Source of the DNA: JAHIKV01 sp965195225
GTDB taxonomy: Bacteria; Planctomycetota; Planctomycetia; Pirellulales; Thermoguttaceae
DNA length: 51,614 nucleotides
Assembly (NCBI GenBank): GCA_965195225.1
Contig: CBDAFL010000022.1
Location: 1-51,614 of the forward strand
Reading direction: 5' to 3'
The notes beneath the pieces were generated by a model. That model had not been told where the DNA came from, ran no database searches, and was given only the letters and a program-made list of their open reading frames with translations. Every line of letters starts with the position of its first letter. Position 1 is the first letter of the stretch. A program made the position numbers and the translations under genes. Positions 33,284 through 41,934 of the stretch are shown here, in pieces.

Positions 33284-34519
33284 ATGCCACTAACCTCCGT
33301 TCCACATCCCGGCGGTCTTGCCCACGACGAGCCACGGCCGTATCTGTGGACGATGAATTTCGGACCGCAACACCCCGCCACACACACCACCTTGCGGCTG
33401 GTGCTGAAGCTCGACGGCGAAAGGGTAGTAGACGCCATGCCGGACATCGGCTTTCTCCACTCGGGCTTCGAGAAACTCGGCGAACACCTCGACTATAACC
33501 AGTACGTTACCGTCACCGACCGGATGAACTACGTCTCGCCGATGGCCAACAACGTGGCCTGGCATCTGGCGGTGGAAAAGCTGCTGGGTATCGAGACGCC
33601 GCCGCGTTGCCAATCGATCCGCGTGATCGTCGCCGAGTTGGCCCGCATTTCCGATCATCTGCTGTGTCTGGGCGCGATGGGCCTGGACACCGGGGCCCTT
33701 ACCCATTTCATCTACGCCTTCAACCCGCGCGAGCAGATTTCCGACATCTTCGAGGCCCTCTGCGGGGCGCGGTTCACAAACAGCTACACGCGGGTCGGCG
33801 GACTGATGCGCGACGCCTCGCCCAAGGCCATCGAGATGATCCGCGATTTTCTCAAGCAGCTTCCCAAAGCGCTGGCTGACATGGAGCGGCTGTTGAACCG
33901 CAACCGGATATTCGTCGACCGCACGCGGGGCGTGGGCGTGTTGAGCAAGGCCGAGGCCATTAACCGCGGCTGCTCCGGCCCGATTGCCCGCGCCAGCGGA
34001 GTCGCCCGCGACCTGCGCAAGGACGAGCCGTATCTGAACTACCGCGATTTCGATTTCAAAGTCTGCTGCGCCGAGGGGGGCGACTGCTACGCCCGATACC
34101 TCGTCCGTCTGGCCGAAATCCGCGAGAGCCTGAAGATCATCCATCAGGCGGTCGAGAATCTGCCGGCCGGGCCGGTACACGTCGCGGAATCCCCTTCCGC
34201 GCCACGAGTGATTCTGCCCGACAAGCAAGCGGTCGCTTCGACCATCGAGGGTTTGATTACGCACTTCGAGTTGGTAATGCCCAACCGGGGCTTTCAGACC
34301 CCGTGCGAGGAGATATACTGCGCCACCGAAGCGCCGAACGGAGAATTGGGATTTTACATTGTCGGTGACGGCACGTCGCGGGCGTATCGCGCCCGCTGCC
34401 GCGGGCCGTCGTTTTTTCACTTCGCCCTGTTTCCGCATTTGATCCGCGGCCACACGATCGGCGACGTGGTGGCGGTGCTGGGTAGCCTGAACATAATCGC
34501 GGCGGAATTGGATCGGTAA
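33284..34519 (+). CDS. nuoD: NADH-quinone oxidoreductase subunit D
   Basis: A 411-residue 49-kDa-type subunit that, with NuoB, builds the quinone pocket. The family blocks are NFGPQHPATHTTLRL (22-36), GFLHSGFEKLGEH (the quinone-site His lies in QHPATH), DRMNYVSPMAN and the C-terminal PNGELGFYIVGDG, ending in GSLNIIAAELDR. The length is normal. The nuoE ATG overlaps its TAA by one base, so they are translationally coupled. Confidence 0.96.
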   Translation: MPLTSVPHPGGLAHDEPRPYLWTMNFGPQHPATHTTLRLVLKLDGERVVDAMPDIGFLHSGFEKLGEHLDYNQYVTVTDRMNYVSPMANNVAWHLAVEKLLGIETPPRCQSIRVIVAELARISDHLLCLGAMGLDTGALTHFIYAFNPREQISDIFEALCGARFTNSYTRVGGLMRDASPKAIEMIRDFLKQLPKALADMERLLNRNRIFVDRTRGVGVLSKAEAINRGCSGPIARASGVARDLRKDEPYLNYRDFDFKVCCAEGGDCYARYLVRLAEIRESLKIIHQAVENLPAGPVHVAESPSAPRVILPDKQAVASTIEGLITHFELVMPNRGFQTPCEEIYCATEAPNGELGFYIVGDGTSRAYRARCRGPSFFHFALFPHLIRGHTIGDVVAVLGSLNIIAAELDR

Positions 34520-34992
34520 TGAATGTTTTGGACGCGGAAACGCGCAAAAATATCGAGAGTTGTCTCGGACGATATCCGACCAAACAGGCGGCCACCTTGC
34601 CGGCGTTGCATCTGGTCAACGATCGACTGGGATACGTGCCGCCGAGGGCGGTGGTCGAGATCGCGGAACTGCTCGAACTTGCCCCCGCTTGGGTGCAAGA
34701 CACGCTCGGCTTCTATGAATTCTTCAAACAAGACAAGCCGCAAGGAAAATACCGCGTTTGGGTCTGCCGCTCGATCGGTTGCGCGGCCCGCGGCGGAGAG
34801 GAACTGCTGGAATATCTGTGCGATAAGCTGAACGTCCAGCCCGGCGAAACGACCGCCGACGGCCGAGTTTCGCTCGAATACGCCGAGTGTCTCGGGGCCT
34901 GTGAACTTGCCCCGGCGATTCTGGTGAACGATACGCTGTATGGGAATATGACGGTGGAAAAAATTGACGAGTTAATGAGAACGTGGAGGTAG
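34519..34992 (+). CDS. nuoE: NADH-quinone oxidoreductase subunit E
   Basis: A 157-residue 24-kDa-type subunit with the 2Fe-2S cluster N1a. The ligands follow the exact spacing Cys83-x4-Cys88-x35-Cys124-x3-Cys128 (VCRSIGC ... ECLGAC). It starts one base into the nuoD stop codon. The stop codon is followed at once by a heptad tract. Confidence 0.96.
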   Translation: MNVLDAETRKNIESCLGRYPTKQAATLPALHLVNDRLGYVPPRAVVEIAELLELAPAWVQDTLGFYEFFKQDKPQGKYRVWVCRSIGCAARGGEELLEYLCDKLNVQPGETTADGRVSLEYAECLGACELAPAILVNDTLYGNMTVEKIDELMRTWR

Positions 34993-35080
34993 AAGGTTCA
35001 AGGTCAAAGGTTCAAGGTTCAACTCGGACCATTTGAACCTTGAACCTTTGACCTTGAACCTTTGACCTTGAACCTTATCC
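34993..35080. repeat. heptad inverted repeat nuoE-nuoF
   Basis: The left run AAGGTTC-AAGGTCA-AAGGTTC-AAGGTTC (34993-35020) and the right run of CTTGAAC/CTTTGAC units (35032-35080) are complementary. It starts 1 base after the nuoE stop codon. Confidence 0.9.
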
Positions 35081-35084
35081 CCTG

Positions 35085-36476
35085 ATGACCCACGAACCCG
35101 TCCTACTGGCGAACATCCAGAAAAAAGACAGCCACACGCTGGCCGTGTATGAGGTCGGCGGCGGGTATCGTGGCCTGCGCCGGGTATTGAAAGAGATGTC
35201 GCCTGGGGACGTGGTCGAACTGGTCGAGCAGAGCGGGCTGCGCGGCCGAGGCGGGGCGGGGTTCCCCACCGGAATGAAATGGTCCTTTCTGCCCGAAAAA
35301 CATCCCGGCCCGGTCTATTTCTGCGCCAATGCCGACGAAAGCGAGCCGGGCACCTTCGTCAACCGCGTGCAGATGGAACTCGATCCGCATCAGATTCTCG
35401 AAGGGGCCATCCTCAGTTGCTACGCCACCCGCGCAGCGACCGCCTACGTCTACCTCCGCTACGAATATCCTTTGTGCCGGAAACGGATGCAGGCGGCCAT
35501 CGACGAGTGTTACGCCGCCGGCTACTTGGGGGCCAACATACTCGGCAGCGACTTCTCGCTGGACGTTTACATCCACGTCGGGGCGGGGGCATACGTCTGC
35601 GGCGAAGAGACCGGGCTGATCGAGAGCATCGAGGGTCGTCGGGCCTGGCCGCGGATCAAACCCCCGTTCCCGGCCGTCGAGGGGCTTTTCCGAAAGCCCA
35701 CCGTGGTACACAACGTCGAGACGCTCGCCTGCGTGAAGCACATAGTCGATCGGGGCGCGGCCTGGTTCCGCTCGATGGGCACTCCGCCCGAGCCGAACAA
35801 TCCCCGCGACCCCGGCAGCTTTGGCCCAAAACTGTTCGGACTTTCAGGGCACGTCAACCGCCCGGGCTGCTACGAGGCCCCGCTGGGTATCAGTGTCGGC
35901 CAATTGATCGAACAGTTCGGCGGCGGTGTTTGGAAGGGGCGCAAGGCGAAGGCGGCCGTGCTCGGCGGACTGAGCACTGGCGTGGTGGCCGCCTCGGAGT
36001 TCGACACCCCGCTGGACTTCGCCGCGCCGATCCGCGCCGGCTGTCTGGGGCTTGGCACCGGCGGCGTGGTGGTGCTGGACGAGACCTACTCGATGGTCGA
36101 TTTCCTGCACAACAGTTGCCGCTTCTTCGCCCACGAAAGCTGTGGCCAGTGTACGCCCTGCCGCGAGGGGACGTATTGGGCCTTGCAAATGATGGAGCGG
36201 ATCAAGGCCGGCCGGGGACGGCTGCGCGATCTCGACTTGCTTCGGGAGATCGGCGAGTCGATCGGCATCATGCCCGGCACGACGATTTGCGGTTTGGCCG
36301 ACGGCGCCGCCTGGCCGATCAAGACCGCGCTGGGTAAGTTCCGCGACGAGTTTGAGGAATATATTATGCGAACGAATCCCAACGGATACATGGAGACGGA
36401 ACCGGTGGAGGCCAGTGGTCAGTGGCCAGTAGCCAGTGGTCAGTGGTCAGTAAAGCCGCTTGCGGCTTCGCAATGA
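35085..36476 (+). CDS. nuoF: NADH-quinone oxidoreductase subunit F
   Basis: A 463-residue 51-kDa-type subunit that binds NADH and FMN and carries 4Fe-4S cluster N3. GRGGAGFPTGMKW and NADESEPGTFVNR (FMN/NADH) come first. GAGAYVCGEETGLIESIEG, then the cluster ligands ESCGQCTPCREG and the later Cys in TTICGLADGAAWP, are all present. The last ~20 residues (ASGQWPVASGQWSVKPLAAS) are coded by AGTGGTC-type heptads and a TGCGAA-module, so the normal end is probably near METEPVE. It is followed by a small membrane gene. Confidence 0.96.
   Translation: MTHEPVLLANIQKKDSHTLAVYEVGGGYRGLRRVLKEMSPGDVVELVEQSGLRGRGGAGFPTGMKWSFLPEKHPGPVYFCANADESEPGTFVNRVQMELDPHQILEGAILSCYATRAATAYVYLRYEYPLCRKRMQAAIDECYAAGYLGANILGSDFSLDVYIHVGAGAYVCGEETGLIESIEGRRAWPRIKPPFPAVEGLFRKPTVVHNVETLACVKHIVDRGAAWFRSMGTPPEPNNPRDPGSFGPKLFGLSGHVNRPGCYEAPLGISVGQLIEQFGGGVWKGRKAKAAVLGGLSTGVVAASEFDTPLDFAAPIRAGCLGLGTGGVVVLDETYSMVDFLHNSCRFFAHESCGQCTPCREGTYWALQMMERIKAGRGRLRDLDLLREIGESIGIMPGTTICGLADGAAWPIKTALGKFRDEFEEYIMRTNPNGYMETEPVEASGQWPVASGQWSVKPLAASQ
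36414..36472. repeat. heptad tract plus module, left arm
   Basis: AGTGGTC-AGTGGCC-AGTAGCC-AGTGGTC-AGTGGTC (36414-36448), then GCCGCTTGCGGCTTCGCA (36455-36472). Inverted with respect to 36889-36933. A small GGTGGGAC...GTCCCACC stem lies at 36498-36525. Confidence 0.85.
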
Positions 36477-36548
36477 GCGCATGAGTGAAAAATGTAGGGT
36501 GGGACAAGCTTTGTGCAGTCCCACCACAGCTAACGGGGAGATGTCACA

Positions 36549-36878
36549 ATGGGCGACAAGCAAAACGAAACGCAAACCACGCGGCGGCGCAATTGGGGCG
36601 ATCCTCCGTTGGACGATAAGCAAGATGAACCGGGACTGAAGTGGTATCATATTCAGCCTATGTGGGTCAAATTGACGGCCGAATATGTCGGCGGAATCAT
36701 CGCTGGCTTTGGAATTGGCCTTGGGATTAGGGACGCTTTTGTCGGCTGGTCGCTTCTTCAGCCGCTGAGCTTGATGCTTGTGATGTTTGGAATAGCCACG
36801 GCATATGGCGCTCAACGCGAACGCGCCATGAGGGAGGAATTTCAAAAGAAGCGAGAAGAATCATCAACAACAAAGTAG
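36549..36878 (+). CDS. small membrane protein between nuoF and nuoG
   Basis: A 109-residue protein, not a known complex I subunit. A charged N-terminus (KQNETQTTRRRNWGD) is followed by two membrane segments, ~46-64 (YVGGIIAGFGIGLGI) and ~70-88 (LQPLSLMLVMFGIATAYG), and a basic tail (QRERAMREEFQKKREE). GGGGAG precedes the ATG. A distant likeness to AtpZ/AtpI-type two-helix proteins is possible but unproven. It lies between inverted repeats, so it may be an inserted cassette, or a planctomycete-specific assembly factor or accessory subunit. Confidence 0.65.
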   Translation: MGDKQNETQTTRRRNWGDPPLDDKQDEPGLKWYHIQPMWVKLTAEYVGGIIAGFGIGLGIRDAFVGWSLLQPLSLMLVMFGIATAYGAQRERAMREEFQKKREESSTTK

Positions 36879-36888
36879 TCGGCCAAAC

Positions 36889-36940
36889 TGCGAAGCCGCA
36901 AGCGGCTTTTTCACTGACCACTGACCACTGACCACTAGTG
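36889..36940. repeat. module plus heptad tract, right arm
   Basis: TGCGAAGCCGCAAGCGGC (36889-36906), then ACTGACC three times (36913-36933) and ACTAGTG, ending one base before the nuoG ATG (36941). Confidence 0.85.
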
Positions 36941-38548
36941 ATGTCAACTGTCATCATCGACAACCACGAACTCGAAATCCCCGCCGGGCAGCGGCTGAAC
37001 GGCATCGAGGCCGCGCGAATGGTGGGCGTCGAGATCCCGCACTACTGCTGGCATCCGGGCCTGTCGGTTGCGGGAAGTTGCCGCATGTGTCTGGTCGAGG
37101 TCGGTACGCGCGACCCGAAAACGGGCGAAATCGCGATGCAGCCTAAGCTGGTGCCCGCCTGCAACACAATCGTCGCCGACAACATGGTGCTGGTGACCAA
37201 CAGCGAGAAGGTGGCCCGGGCCCGAGCGATGGTCGAGGAAGACCTGCTGCTGCGCCATCCGATCGACTGCCCGATCTGCGACAAGGCGGGCGAGTGCCTC
37301 TTGCAGGACTATCACTTCCAGTACGGCCAGGCCGAGCGCCGGGCCGACATCCGACCGTTTACCAGCCGGCGGCGCGACCTGGGCGACGTGACGCTGTTCG
37401 TCGATCGTTGCGTGATGTGCGGCCGCTGTGTCCGCTTCGCACGGGAAATCAGCGGAACGAGCGAGTTGATGATTGCCGGCCGCGGCGCCCGAGCGGAAAT
37501 CGACGTCGTGGCGGGCTACCCGTTGAACAACAAGCTGTCGGGCAACGTCGTCGATCTCTGTCCGGTCGGCGCGCTCGGCGACAAGGACTTTTTGTATCGT
37601 CAACGGGTCTGGTATCTGCGGCGGCATCGGGGCGTTTGCACCGGCTGTTCGACCGGCTGCTCGATCTGGATCGAGGAGAACCAGGACCGCGTCTGGCGGA
37701 TCAAGCCGCGTGAAAACCCGTTGGTCAACAGGTGGTGGATCTGCAACGACGGGCGATACGACTATCCACACGTCCACGACCCCCGTCGGCTGACGCAGCC
37801 TTTGGGTCGCGAAACCGGGATCATCGACACACGCGACTGGACCGCTCTGCCGAACGAGTTGAATCGGTCGCTCGGCGAGGTCGGCCGGCTGGCCGCGGTG
37901 ATCTCGCCTTTCCTGACGGTCGAAGAGGCGTATCTGCTTTGCAAAGTGATCCGCGGCATCGACGCCGAAGCGCCGTTGGCCCTCGGACCGGTGCCGGAGA
38001 TGGGCGAGGACGAGCGGTTCCCCGGCGGGTTCACGATTCGGGCGGAAAAATGTCCCAACCGCCGCGGCGTGGAAGCGGTGATTGCCCATTTTGCACGACG
38101 TGTGACCACTTTCGACGAACTTCTCGCGGAATTGGACCAGGGCGTGCTGCAGGGCGTTTGGGTCTCCGGCGGGTACAAGCACGAGTGGATCGGACATTCG
38201 ACCGCCGCGCGGTTCGAGCGGCTGAAACTGCTGGTAGTGCAAGACCTGTTCACCTCGCCGCTTGGCGAGCGGGCGACTTACCTGCTGCCCGGCGCGGCTT
38301 ATCCCGAGCGCGAAGGCTCGTACGTCAACTGTGCCGATCGGCTGCAATCGGTCCGCCGGGCGATCCGCCCCCCGGCCGGCGTCAGGACCGAAGGTAGCCT
38401 CTGCTGGGAGTTGCTCGGTCGGAAAGGTTTGTATAATGCCAGGGCGGTGCTAGACGAGATTGCCCGAGAGATATTGTATTTTTCCGTTGTTGTGGAACCC
38501 GTGCCGGAGATGGGGATTGATTTGAAAGCGAATTTGTTGGCCGGATGA
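36941..38548 (+). CDS. nuoG: NADH-quinone oxidoreductase subunit G (short form)
   Basis: A 535-residue Fe-S subunit. The ligand sets are visible: Cys36/47/50/74 for the 2Fe-2S cluster; His106-Cys110-Cys113-Cys119 for N5; Cys157-Cys160-Cys163-Cys207 for N4; and Cys233-x2-Cys236-x3-Cys240-x27-Cys268 for the optional cluster N7. The molybdopterin-like part (~270-535) is shorter than in the ~780-900-residue forms. The ATG at 36941 is used; a GTG just before it is in repeat sequence. It is followed by heptad repeats. Confidence 0.95.
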   Translation: MSTVIIDNHELEIPAGQRLNGIEAARMVGVEIPHYCWHPGLSVAGSCRMCLVEVGTRDPKTGEIAMQPKLVPACNTIVADNMVLVTNSEKVARARAMVEEDLLLRHPIDCPICDKAGECLLQDYHFQYGQAERRADIRPFTSRRRDLGDVTLFVDRCVMCGRCVRFAREISGTSELMIAGRGARAEIDVVAGYPLNNKLSGNVVDLCPVGALGDKDFLYRQRVWYLRRHRGVCTGCSTGCSIWIEENQDRVWRIKPRENPLVNRWWICNDGRYDYPHVHDPRRLTQPLGRETGIIDTRDWTALPNELNRSLGEVGRLAAVISPFLTVEEAYLLCKVIRGIDAEAPLALGPVPEMGEDERFPGGFTIRAEKCPNRRGVEAVIAHFARRVTTFDELLAELDQGVLQGVWVSGGYKHEWIGHSTAARFERLKLLVVQDLFTSPLGERATYLLPGAAYPEREGSYVNCADRLQSVRRAIRPPAGVRTEGSLCWELLGRKGLYNARAVLDEIAREILYFSVVVEPVPEMGIDLKANLLAG

Positions 38549-38562
38549 TGAAGGAGAGGGGG

Positions 38563-38688
38563 GAGGAGAGAAGAGAGAAGAGGGAGGAGAGAAGAGAGAA
38601 GAGAGATTGTGAGCGATGCCGGCTGCGAAACCGCAAGCGGTTGTACGGCCGGTTTCAACCACTACCCACTACCCACTATCCACTATCC
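38563..38688. repeat. heptad tracts nuoG-nuoH
   Basis: GAGGAGA-GAAGAGA-GAAGAGG-GAGGAGA-GAAGAGA-GAAGAGA (38563-38604), a TGCGAAACCGCAAGCGGTT module (38624-38642), then ACTACCC-ACTACCC-ACTATCC-ACTATCC (38661-38688) directly before the nuoH ATG. Confidence 0.85.
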
Positions 38689-38692
38689 ACTT

Positions 38693-39913
38693 ATGCCGCT
38701 AATTCTCGAATCACTGCTGAAGATTGCCGTGCTGATCGGCGGTCTGATGACCGCGGCGGCATATTTGGTGCTGGTCGAGCGTTGGATCGCGGCTTGGGTG
38801 CAAGACCGCTTGGGTCCGAACCGGGTGGGAGTGCCGCTGACGAAAATCCGTCTGTTCGGACTGGGCCAGCCGGTGGCCGATGGAGGGAAGTTTCTGACCA
38901 AGGGTGAGTTTACGCCCGGGCACGTGGACAAGATTTTGTACTTCGTCGCGCCGGTGACGATTTTCGTCGCCGCGATGGCGGCGTTCGCGGTGGTTCCGCT
39001 GGGTAGCGTCGTATTGCCGGCCTCGTGGGGCTTCGACGGACCGGTCCTGCTGGCCGTCGCGCCGGGGTTGGACGTGGGCATGCTCTACATCTTTGCCGTC
39101 GGCAGCGTGGCCGTCTACGGCGTGGTCCTCGGCGGCTGGGCCAGCAACAATAAGTACAGCTTCTTCGGCGCGGTCCGCAGCAGCGCCCAGTTGATCTCCT
39201 ACGAACTGCCGCTGGGACTGGGTATTCTCGGCGTGGTATTGGCGACCGGATCGTTGAGGCTCGACAACATCATCGTCGAGCAGGCCCAATCGGGTACGTG
39301 GAACGTGCTCGTCCAGCCGCTGGGGTTCGTGGTCTTCTGCGTGGCGGCGTTCGCCGAGGCCGGCCGATTGCCTTTCGACCTGCCCGAGGCCGAACAGGAA
39401 CTCGTCGGCGGATACCATACCGAGTATCTCGGCGTCAAACTGATGCTGTTCATGGTCTCCGAGTTCCTGCACATGATCCTGGCGGCGTTTCTGATCGTGA
39501 TCCTGTTCCTTGGCGGCTGGCATTTCTGGGGCCTGACCGGCTCGGCCGAGGCGGTCTCCTGGCCGGTGGCCTTGCTGCGGGTGGTCGTGCTACTGGCGAA
39601 AGTGATGGGCGTAATCCTGTTCTTCATGCTCGCCCGCTGGAGTTGGCCCCGATTCCGATACGATCAGTTGATGGACGTTGCCTGGAAGGTGATGATCCCC
39701 TGGGGGTTGATAAACGTGGTCGTGGTGGCTACTTGGATGGAGTACGGCGTCCAACTGGCAAAACCGTGGAACCTTTCCGACGCGCAAGGCATGGCTGTCG
39801 TCGGCTGGGGAGTCTTGTTGCTTTGCTGGCTGGCGACCACGATTATCGACCCGACCGCGTCGGGCAACCGTCCGCGACGCGATTTGTCGGTAAAAGACAA
39901 CTGTATGAAATAG
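38693..39913 (+). CDS. nuoH: NADH-quinone oxidoreductase subunit H
   Basis: A 406-residue membrane subunit forming the quinone entrance. The start MPLILESLLKIAVLIGG is chosen because the upstream frame is repeat-derived. It has about eight membrane helices. The family motifs ERWIAAWVQDRLGPNRVG, AEAGRLPFDLPEAEQELVGG and EYLGVKLMLFMVSEF are intact. Confidence 0.95.
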   Translation: MPLILESLLKIAVLIGGLMTAAAYLVLVERWIAAWVQDRLGPNRVGVPLTKIRLFGLGQPVADGGKFLTKGEFTPGHVDKILYFVAPVTIFVAAMAAFAVVPLGSVVLPASWGFDGPVLLAVAPGLDVGMLYIFAVGSVAVYGVVLGGWASNNKYSFFGAVRSSAQLISYELPLGLGILGVVLATGSLRLDNIIVEQAQSGTWNVLVQPLGFVVFCVAAFAEAGRLPFDLPEAEQELVGGYHTEYLGVKLMLFMVSEFLHMILAAFLIVILFLGGWHFWGLTGSAEAVSWPVALLRVVVLLAKVMGVILFFMLARWSWPRFRYDQLMDVAWKVMIPWGLINVVVVATWMEYGVQLAKPWNLSDAQGMAVVGWGVLLLCWLATTIIDPTASGNRPRRDLSVKDNCMK

Positions 39914-39940
39914 ACAAATGCAACAATAAAGCAAAACGGA

Positions 39941-39968
39941 AGGGTGGCACCCAACGGGACGTGCCACC
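39941..39968. repeat. palindrome before nuoI
   Basis: GGGTGGCAC-CCAACGGGAC-GTGCCACCC, a 9-bp perfect stem 12 bases before nuoI. Confidence 0.75.
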
Positions 39969-39980
39969 CAACAAGCAACC

Positions 39981-40535
39981 ATGAAAACCGACGACCGAAA
40001 CATCAACTGGGTGCGGGAGCCGCGATTGGGACTGGCCGGCCGATCGTATCTGCTGTTGTTCGTTCAAGGGCTGACCACCACGCTGCGACATCTTTTCAGC
40101 CGCAAAAAGACGGTCCAATCGCCCGAGCAGCGACACGAGATTCCCGATCCGCAGATCTACCGCGGCGTGCATCGGCTGAACCGGGACCAGCGGGGCCGGG
40201 TGAAATGCGTCGCCTGCTTCCTTTGCGCCACGGCCTGTCCGTCCCATTGCATCGACATCGTGGCGGCCGAAAGTCCCTGGACGGACCGCGAAAAATACCC
40301 CCAGTCCTTCACGATCGACGAACTTAGGTGTATCTTTTGCGGGATGTGCGAGGAAGTCTGCCCGGTCGATGCCATCGAATTGACGAGCCTTTACGACCTA
40401 TCGGGCAAGAGCCGCGAGGAGATGGTCTTCGACAAGGAAAAGCTGTTGAGCGTTTACGACCAAACGAAGGAGGAGGAAGGTTCAAGGTCAAAGGTTCAAG
40501 GTTCAAGGAGCAGCCATTTGAACATTGTACCTTGA
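39981..40535 (+). CDS. nuoI: NADH-quinone oxidoreductase subunit I
   Basis: A 184-residue ferredoxin-type subunit with clusters N6a and N6b. Cys76-x2-Cys79-x2-Cys82-x3-Cys86-Pro and Cys117-x2-Cys120-x2-Cys123-x3-Cys127-Pro are complete. The last ~21 residues (EEEGSRSKVQGSRSSHLNIV) are heptad-repeat sequence, so the native end is probably near VYDQTK. A palindrome precedes the start. Confidence 0.95.
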   Translation: MKTDDRNINWVREPRLGLAGRSYLLLFVQGLTTTLRHLFSRKKTVQSPEQRHEIPDPQIYRGVHRLNRDQRGRVKCVACFLCATACPSHCIDIVAAESPWTDREKYPQSFTIDELRCIFCGMCEEVCPVDAIELTSLYDLSGKSREEMVFDKEKLLSVYDQTKEEEGSRSKVQGSRSSHLNIVP

Positions 40536-40593
40536 ACCTTTGACCTTTGACCTTGAACCTTGTACCTTGAACCTTGAACCTTGAACCTTGATC
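40477..40593. repeat. heptad inverted repeat nuoI-nuoJ
   Basis: The left run AAGGTTC-AAGGTCA-AAGGTTC-AAGGTTC (40477-40504) and eleven right units (TTTGAAC...CTTGATC, 40517-40593). It overlaps the nuoI end and finishes 23 bases before nuoJ. Same family as 34993-35080. Confidence 0.9.
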
Positions 40594-40616
40594 CTCCCCA
40601 ACCCCCAATCCCCATC

Positions 40617-41348
40617 ATGCCCGACCCCCGCCACATCCTGACACTCGCCGTGCTGCTCGGAGCCGTGGGGCTTTGGCTGATGTTGCCGCGTGGCGGCGCT
40701 CGGGGGCGCGCGGTGGGAGCCGTGTTGGGTATTGCCGCTCTGGGATTATGGTTCTCGCAGTTTCATGGACTCGGCCAATGGACGGCCGACGGCATATTCT
40801 TCGTGCTCGCGGCCATAGCCGTCGTGGCAGCCGTCGGCGCGGTAACGTCCCACAATCCGATCTATTGCGCGGTTTGGTTCGGCCTGTCGCTGCTGGGCAC
40901 CGCCGGGTTGCTGTTGCTGGTAGGCGCCCAGTTTATTGCCGTGGCCACCGTGCTGGTATACGCCGGCGCGATCCTGGTTATGTTTCTGTTCGTGCTGATG
41001 GTTGCCCAGCCCGAAGGGAAAGCGTCCTGCGATCAGATGAGTTGGGAGGCTGGTGTTTCGGCCGCGGCGGGGATTGCGATGGTGGGCGTTCTTTCGGTCG
41101 CCATCGGCGGGATACTTTCGCCTTCTTGCCCCGCCATGCCGCCGATCGTGCCTCCGACGCAAGAAGAATTGGCCGCCGGCGTCCTCGATCCGCATCAGGT
41201 GGCCCGGTTGGGCGGCGAGTTGTTCGGCTGCCGGCTGATAGCGATCGAAGTTGCCGGAACGTTGTTGTTGGCCGCGCTTGTCGGCGCGGCGGTTATCGTC
41301 AATCAGTTTAGCGGCCGTCGGCACGACGGCCAGCAAAAAACCGTTTAG
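40617..41348 (+). CDS. nuoJ: NADH-quinone oxidoreductase subunit J
   Basis: A 243-residue membrane subunit, about five helices. The middle segment (NPIYCAVWFGLSLLGTAGLL; VATVLVYAGAILVMFLFVLM) is the conserved NuoJ core. It starts at MPDPRHILT because the upstream TTG frame is repeat sequence. It lies 8 bases before nuoK. Confidence 0.92.
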   Translation: MPDPRHILTLAVLLGAVGLWLMLPRGGARGRAVGAVLGIAALGLWFSQFHGLGQWTADGIFFVLAAIAVVAAVGAVTSHNPIYCAVWFGLSLLGTAGLLLLVGAQFIAVATVLVYAGAILVMFLFVLMVAQPEGKASCDQMSWEAGVSAAAGIAMVGVLSVAIGGILSPSCPAMPPIVPPTQEELAAGVLDPHQVARLGGELFGCRLIAIEVAGTLLLAALVGAAVIVNQFSGRRHDGQQKTV

Positions 41349-41356
41349 CAGCCGTC

Positions 41357-41806
41357 ATGCATCCTGAAATCGCACAGTTGAACGACTACCTGCTCGTCGG
41401 CGCCGCGCTGTTCGGCGTCGGGCTGATCGGTTTCGTGAGCCGGCGGAACATGATCGTGATGTTCCTGTCGGCCGAGATCATGTTGCAGGGGGTGTCGTTG
41501 AGCCTGGCGGCTTGGGGGCGGTTTCACAACGACTTCGGCGGCCAGGCGTTGGTGCTGTTTATTATCGCCGTGGCGGCCTGCGAGGCGGCCATCGCCCTGG
41601 CGCTGATACTGACGTTGTTCCATCGCCGGTGCAGCCTTGATATCGCTGCCTGGCACTTTTTGCGCGAGGCCAACCAGCCGCCGTTCAGGGACGTGTCTTT
41701 GCCCGAGGAGCCGGCCGAGCGGCGCGAGCCGTGGCCCCATTTGCCGCCCGCCGGCGTGCGCCCGGAGACGTTTGGGGACGAGGATGAATATAGACCGAGA
41801 GTATGA
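41357..41806 (+). CDS. nuoK: NADH-quinone oxidoreductase subunit K, extended tail
   Basis: A 149-residue membrane subunit. Three helices are visible: YLLVGAALFGVGLIGFV, then IVMFLSAEIMLQGVSLSLAA with the conserved Glu, and LVLFIIAVAACEAAIALALI with a second Glu. NuoK is normally ~100 residues. The ~45-residue hydrophilic tail (FLREANQPPFRDVSLPEEPA and on) is extra, and is not made of heptads. Confidence 0.93.
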   Translation: MHPEIAQLNDYLLVGAALFGVGLIGFVSRRNMIVMFLSAEIMLQGVSLSLAAWGRFHNDFGGQALVLFIIAVAACEAAIALALILTLFHRRCSLDIAAWHFLREANQPPFRDVSLPEEPAERREPWPHLPPAGVRPETFGDEDEYRPRV

Positions 41807-41808
41807 AG

Positions 41809-41924
41809 GAATGACGAATGACGAAATTCAAATGTCGAATGAATGTCGAAATCAAAATGCCGAAGGAAGATGTCGCGTCCTGGTTTCGACATTCGACATT
41901 TGAATTTCGACATTCGTCATTTTA
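41809..41924. repeat. heptad inverted repeat nuoK-nuoL
   Basis: The left run GAATGAC-GAATGAC-GAAATTC-AAATGTC, then GAATGTC-GAAATCA (41809-41854). The right run of TTCGACA-type units begins at about 41885. Arranged as an inverted pair between the two genes. Confidence 0.85.
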
Positions 41925-41934
41925 TTAGCGTTCC

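Noticed and set aside
35085..36476. NuoF frameshift or assembly error at the 3' end
   Set aside because: The odd SGQWPVASGQWSV tail is explained by an in-frame repeat, and all active-site blocks precede it.
34993..40593. CRISPR array
   Set aside because: Repeats are 7-base tandem units without unique spacers of even length, and no cas genes are present.
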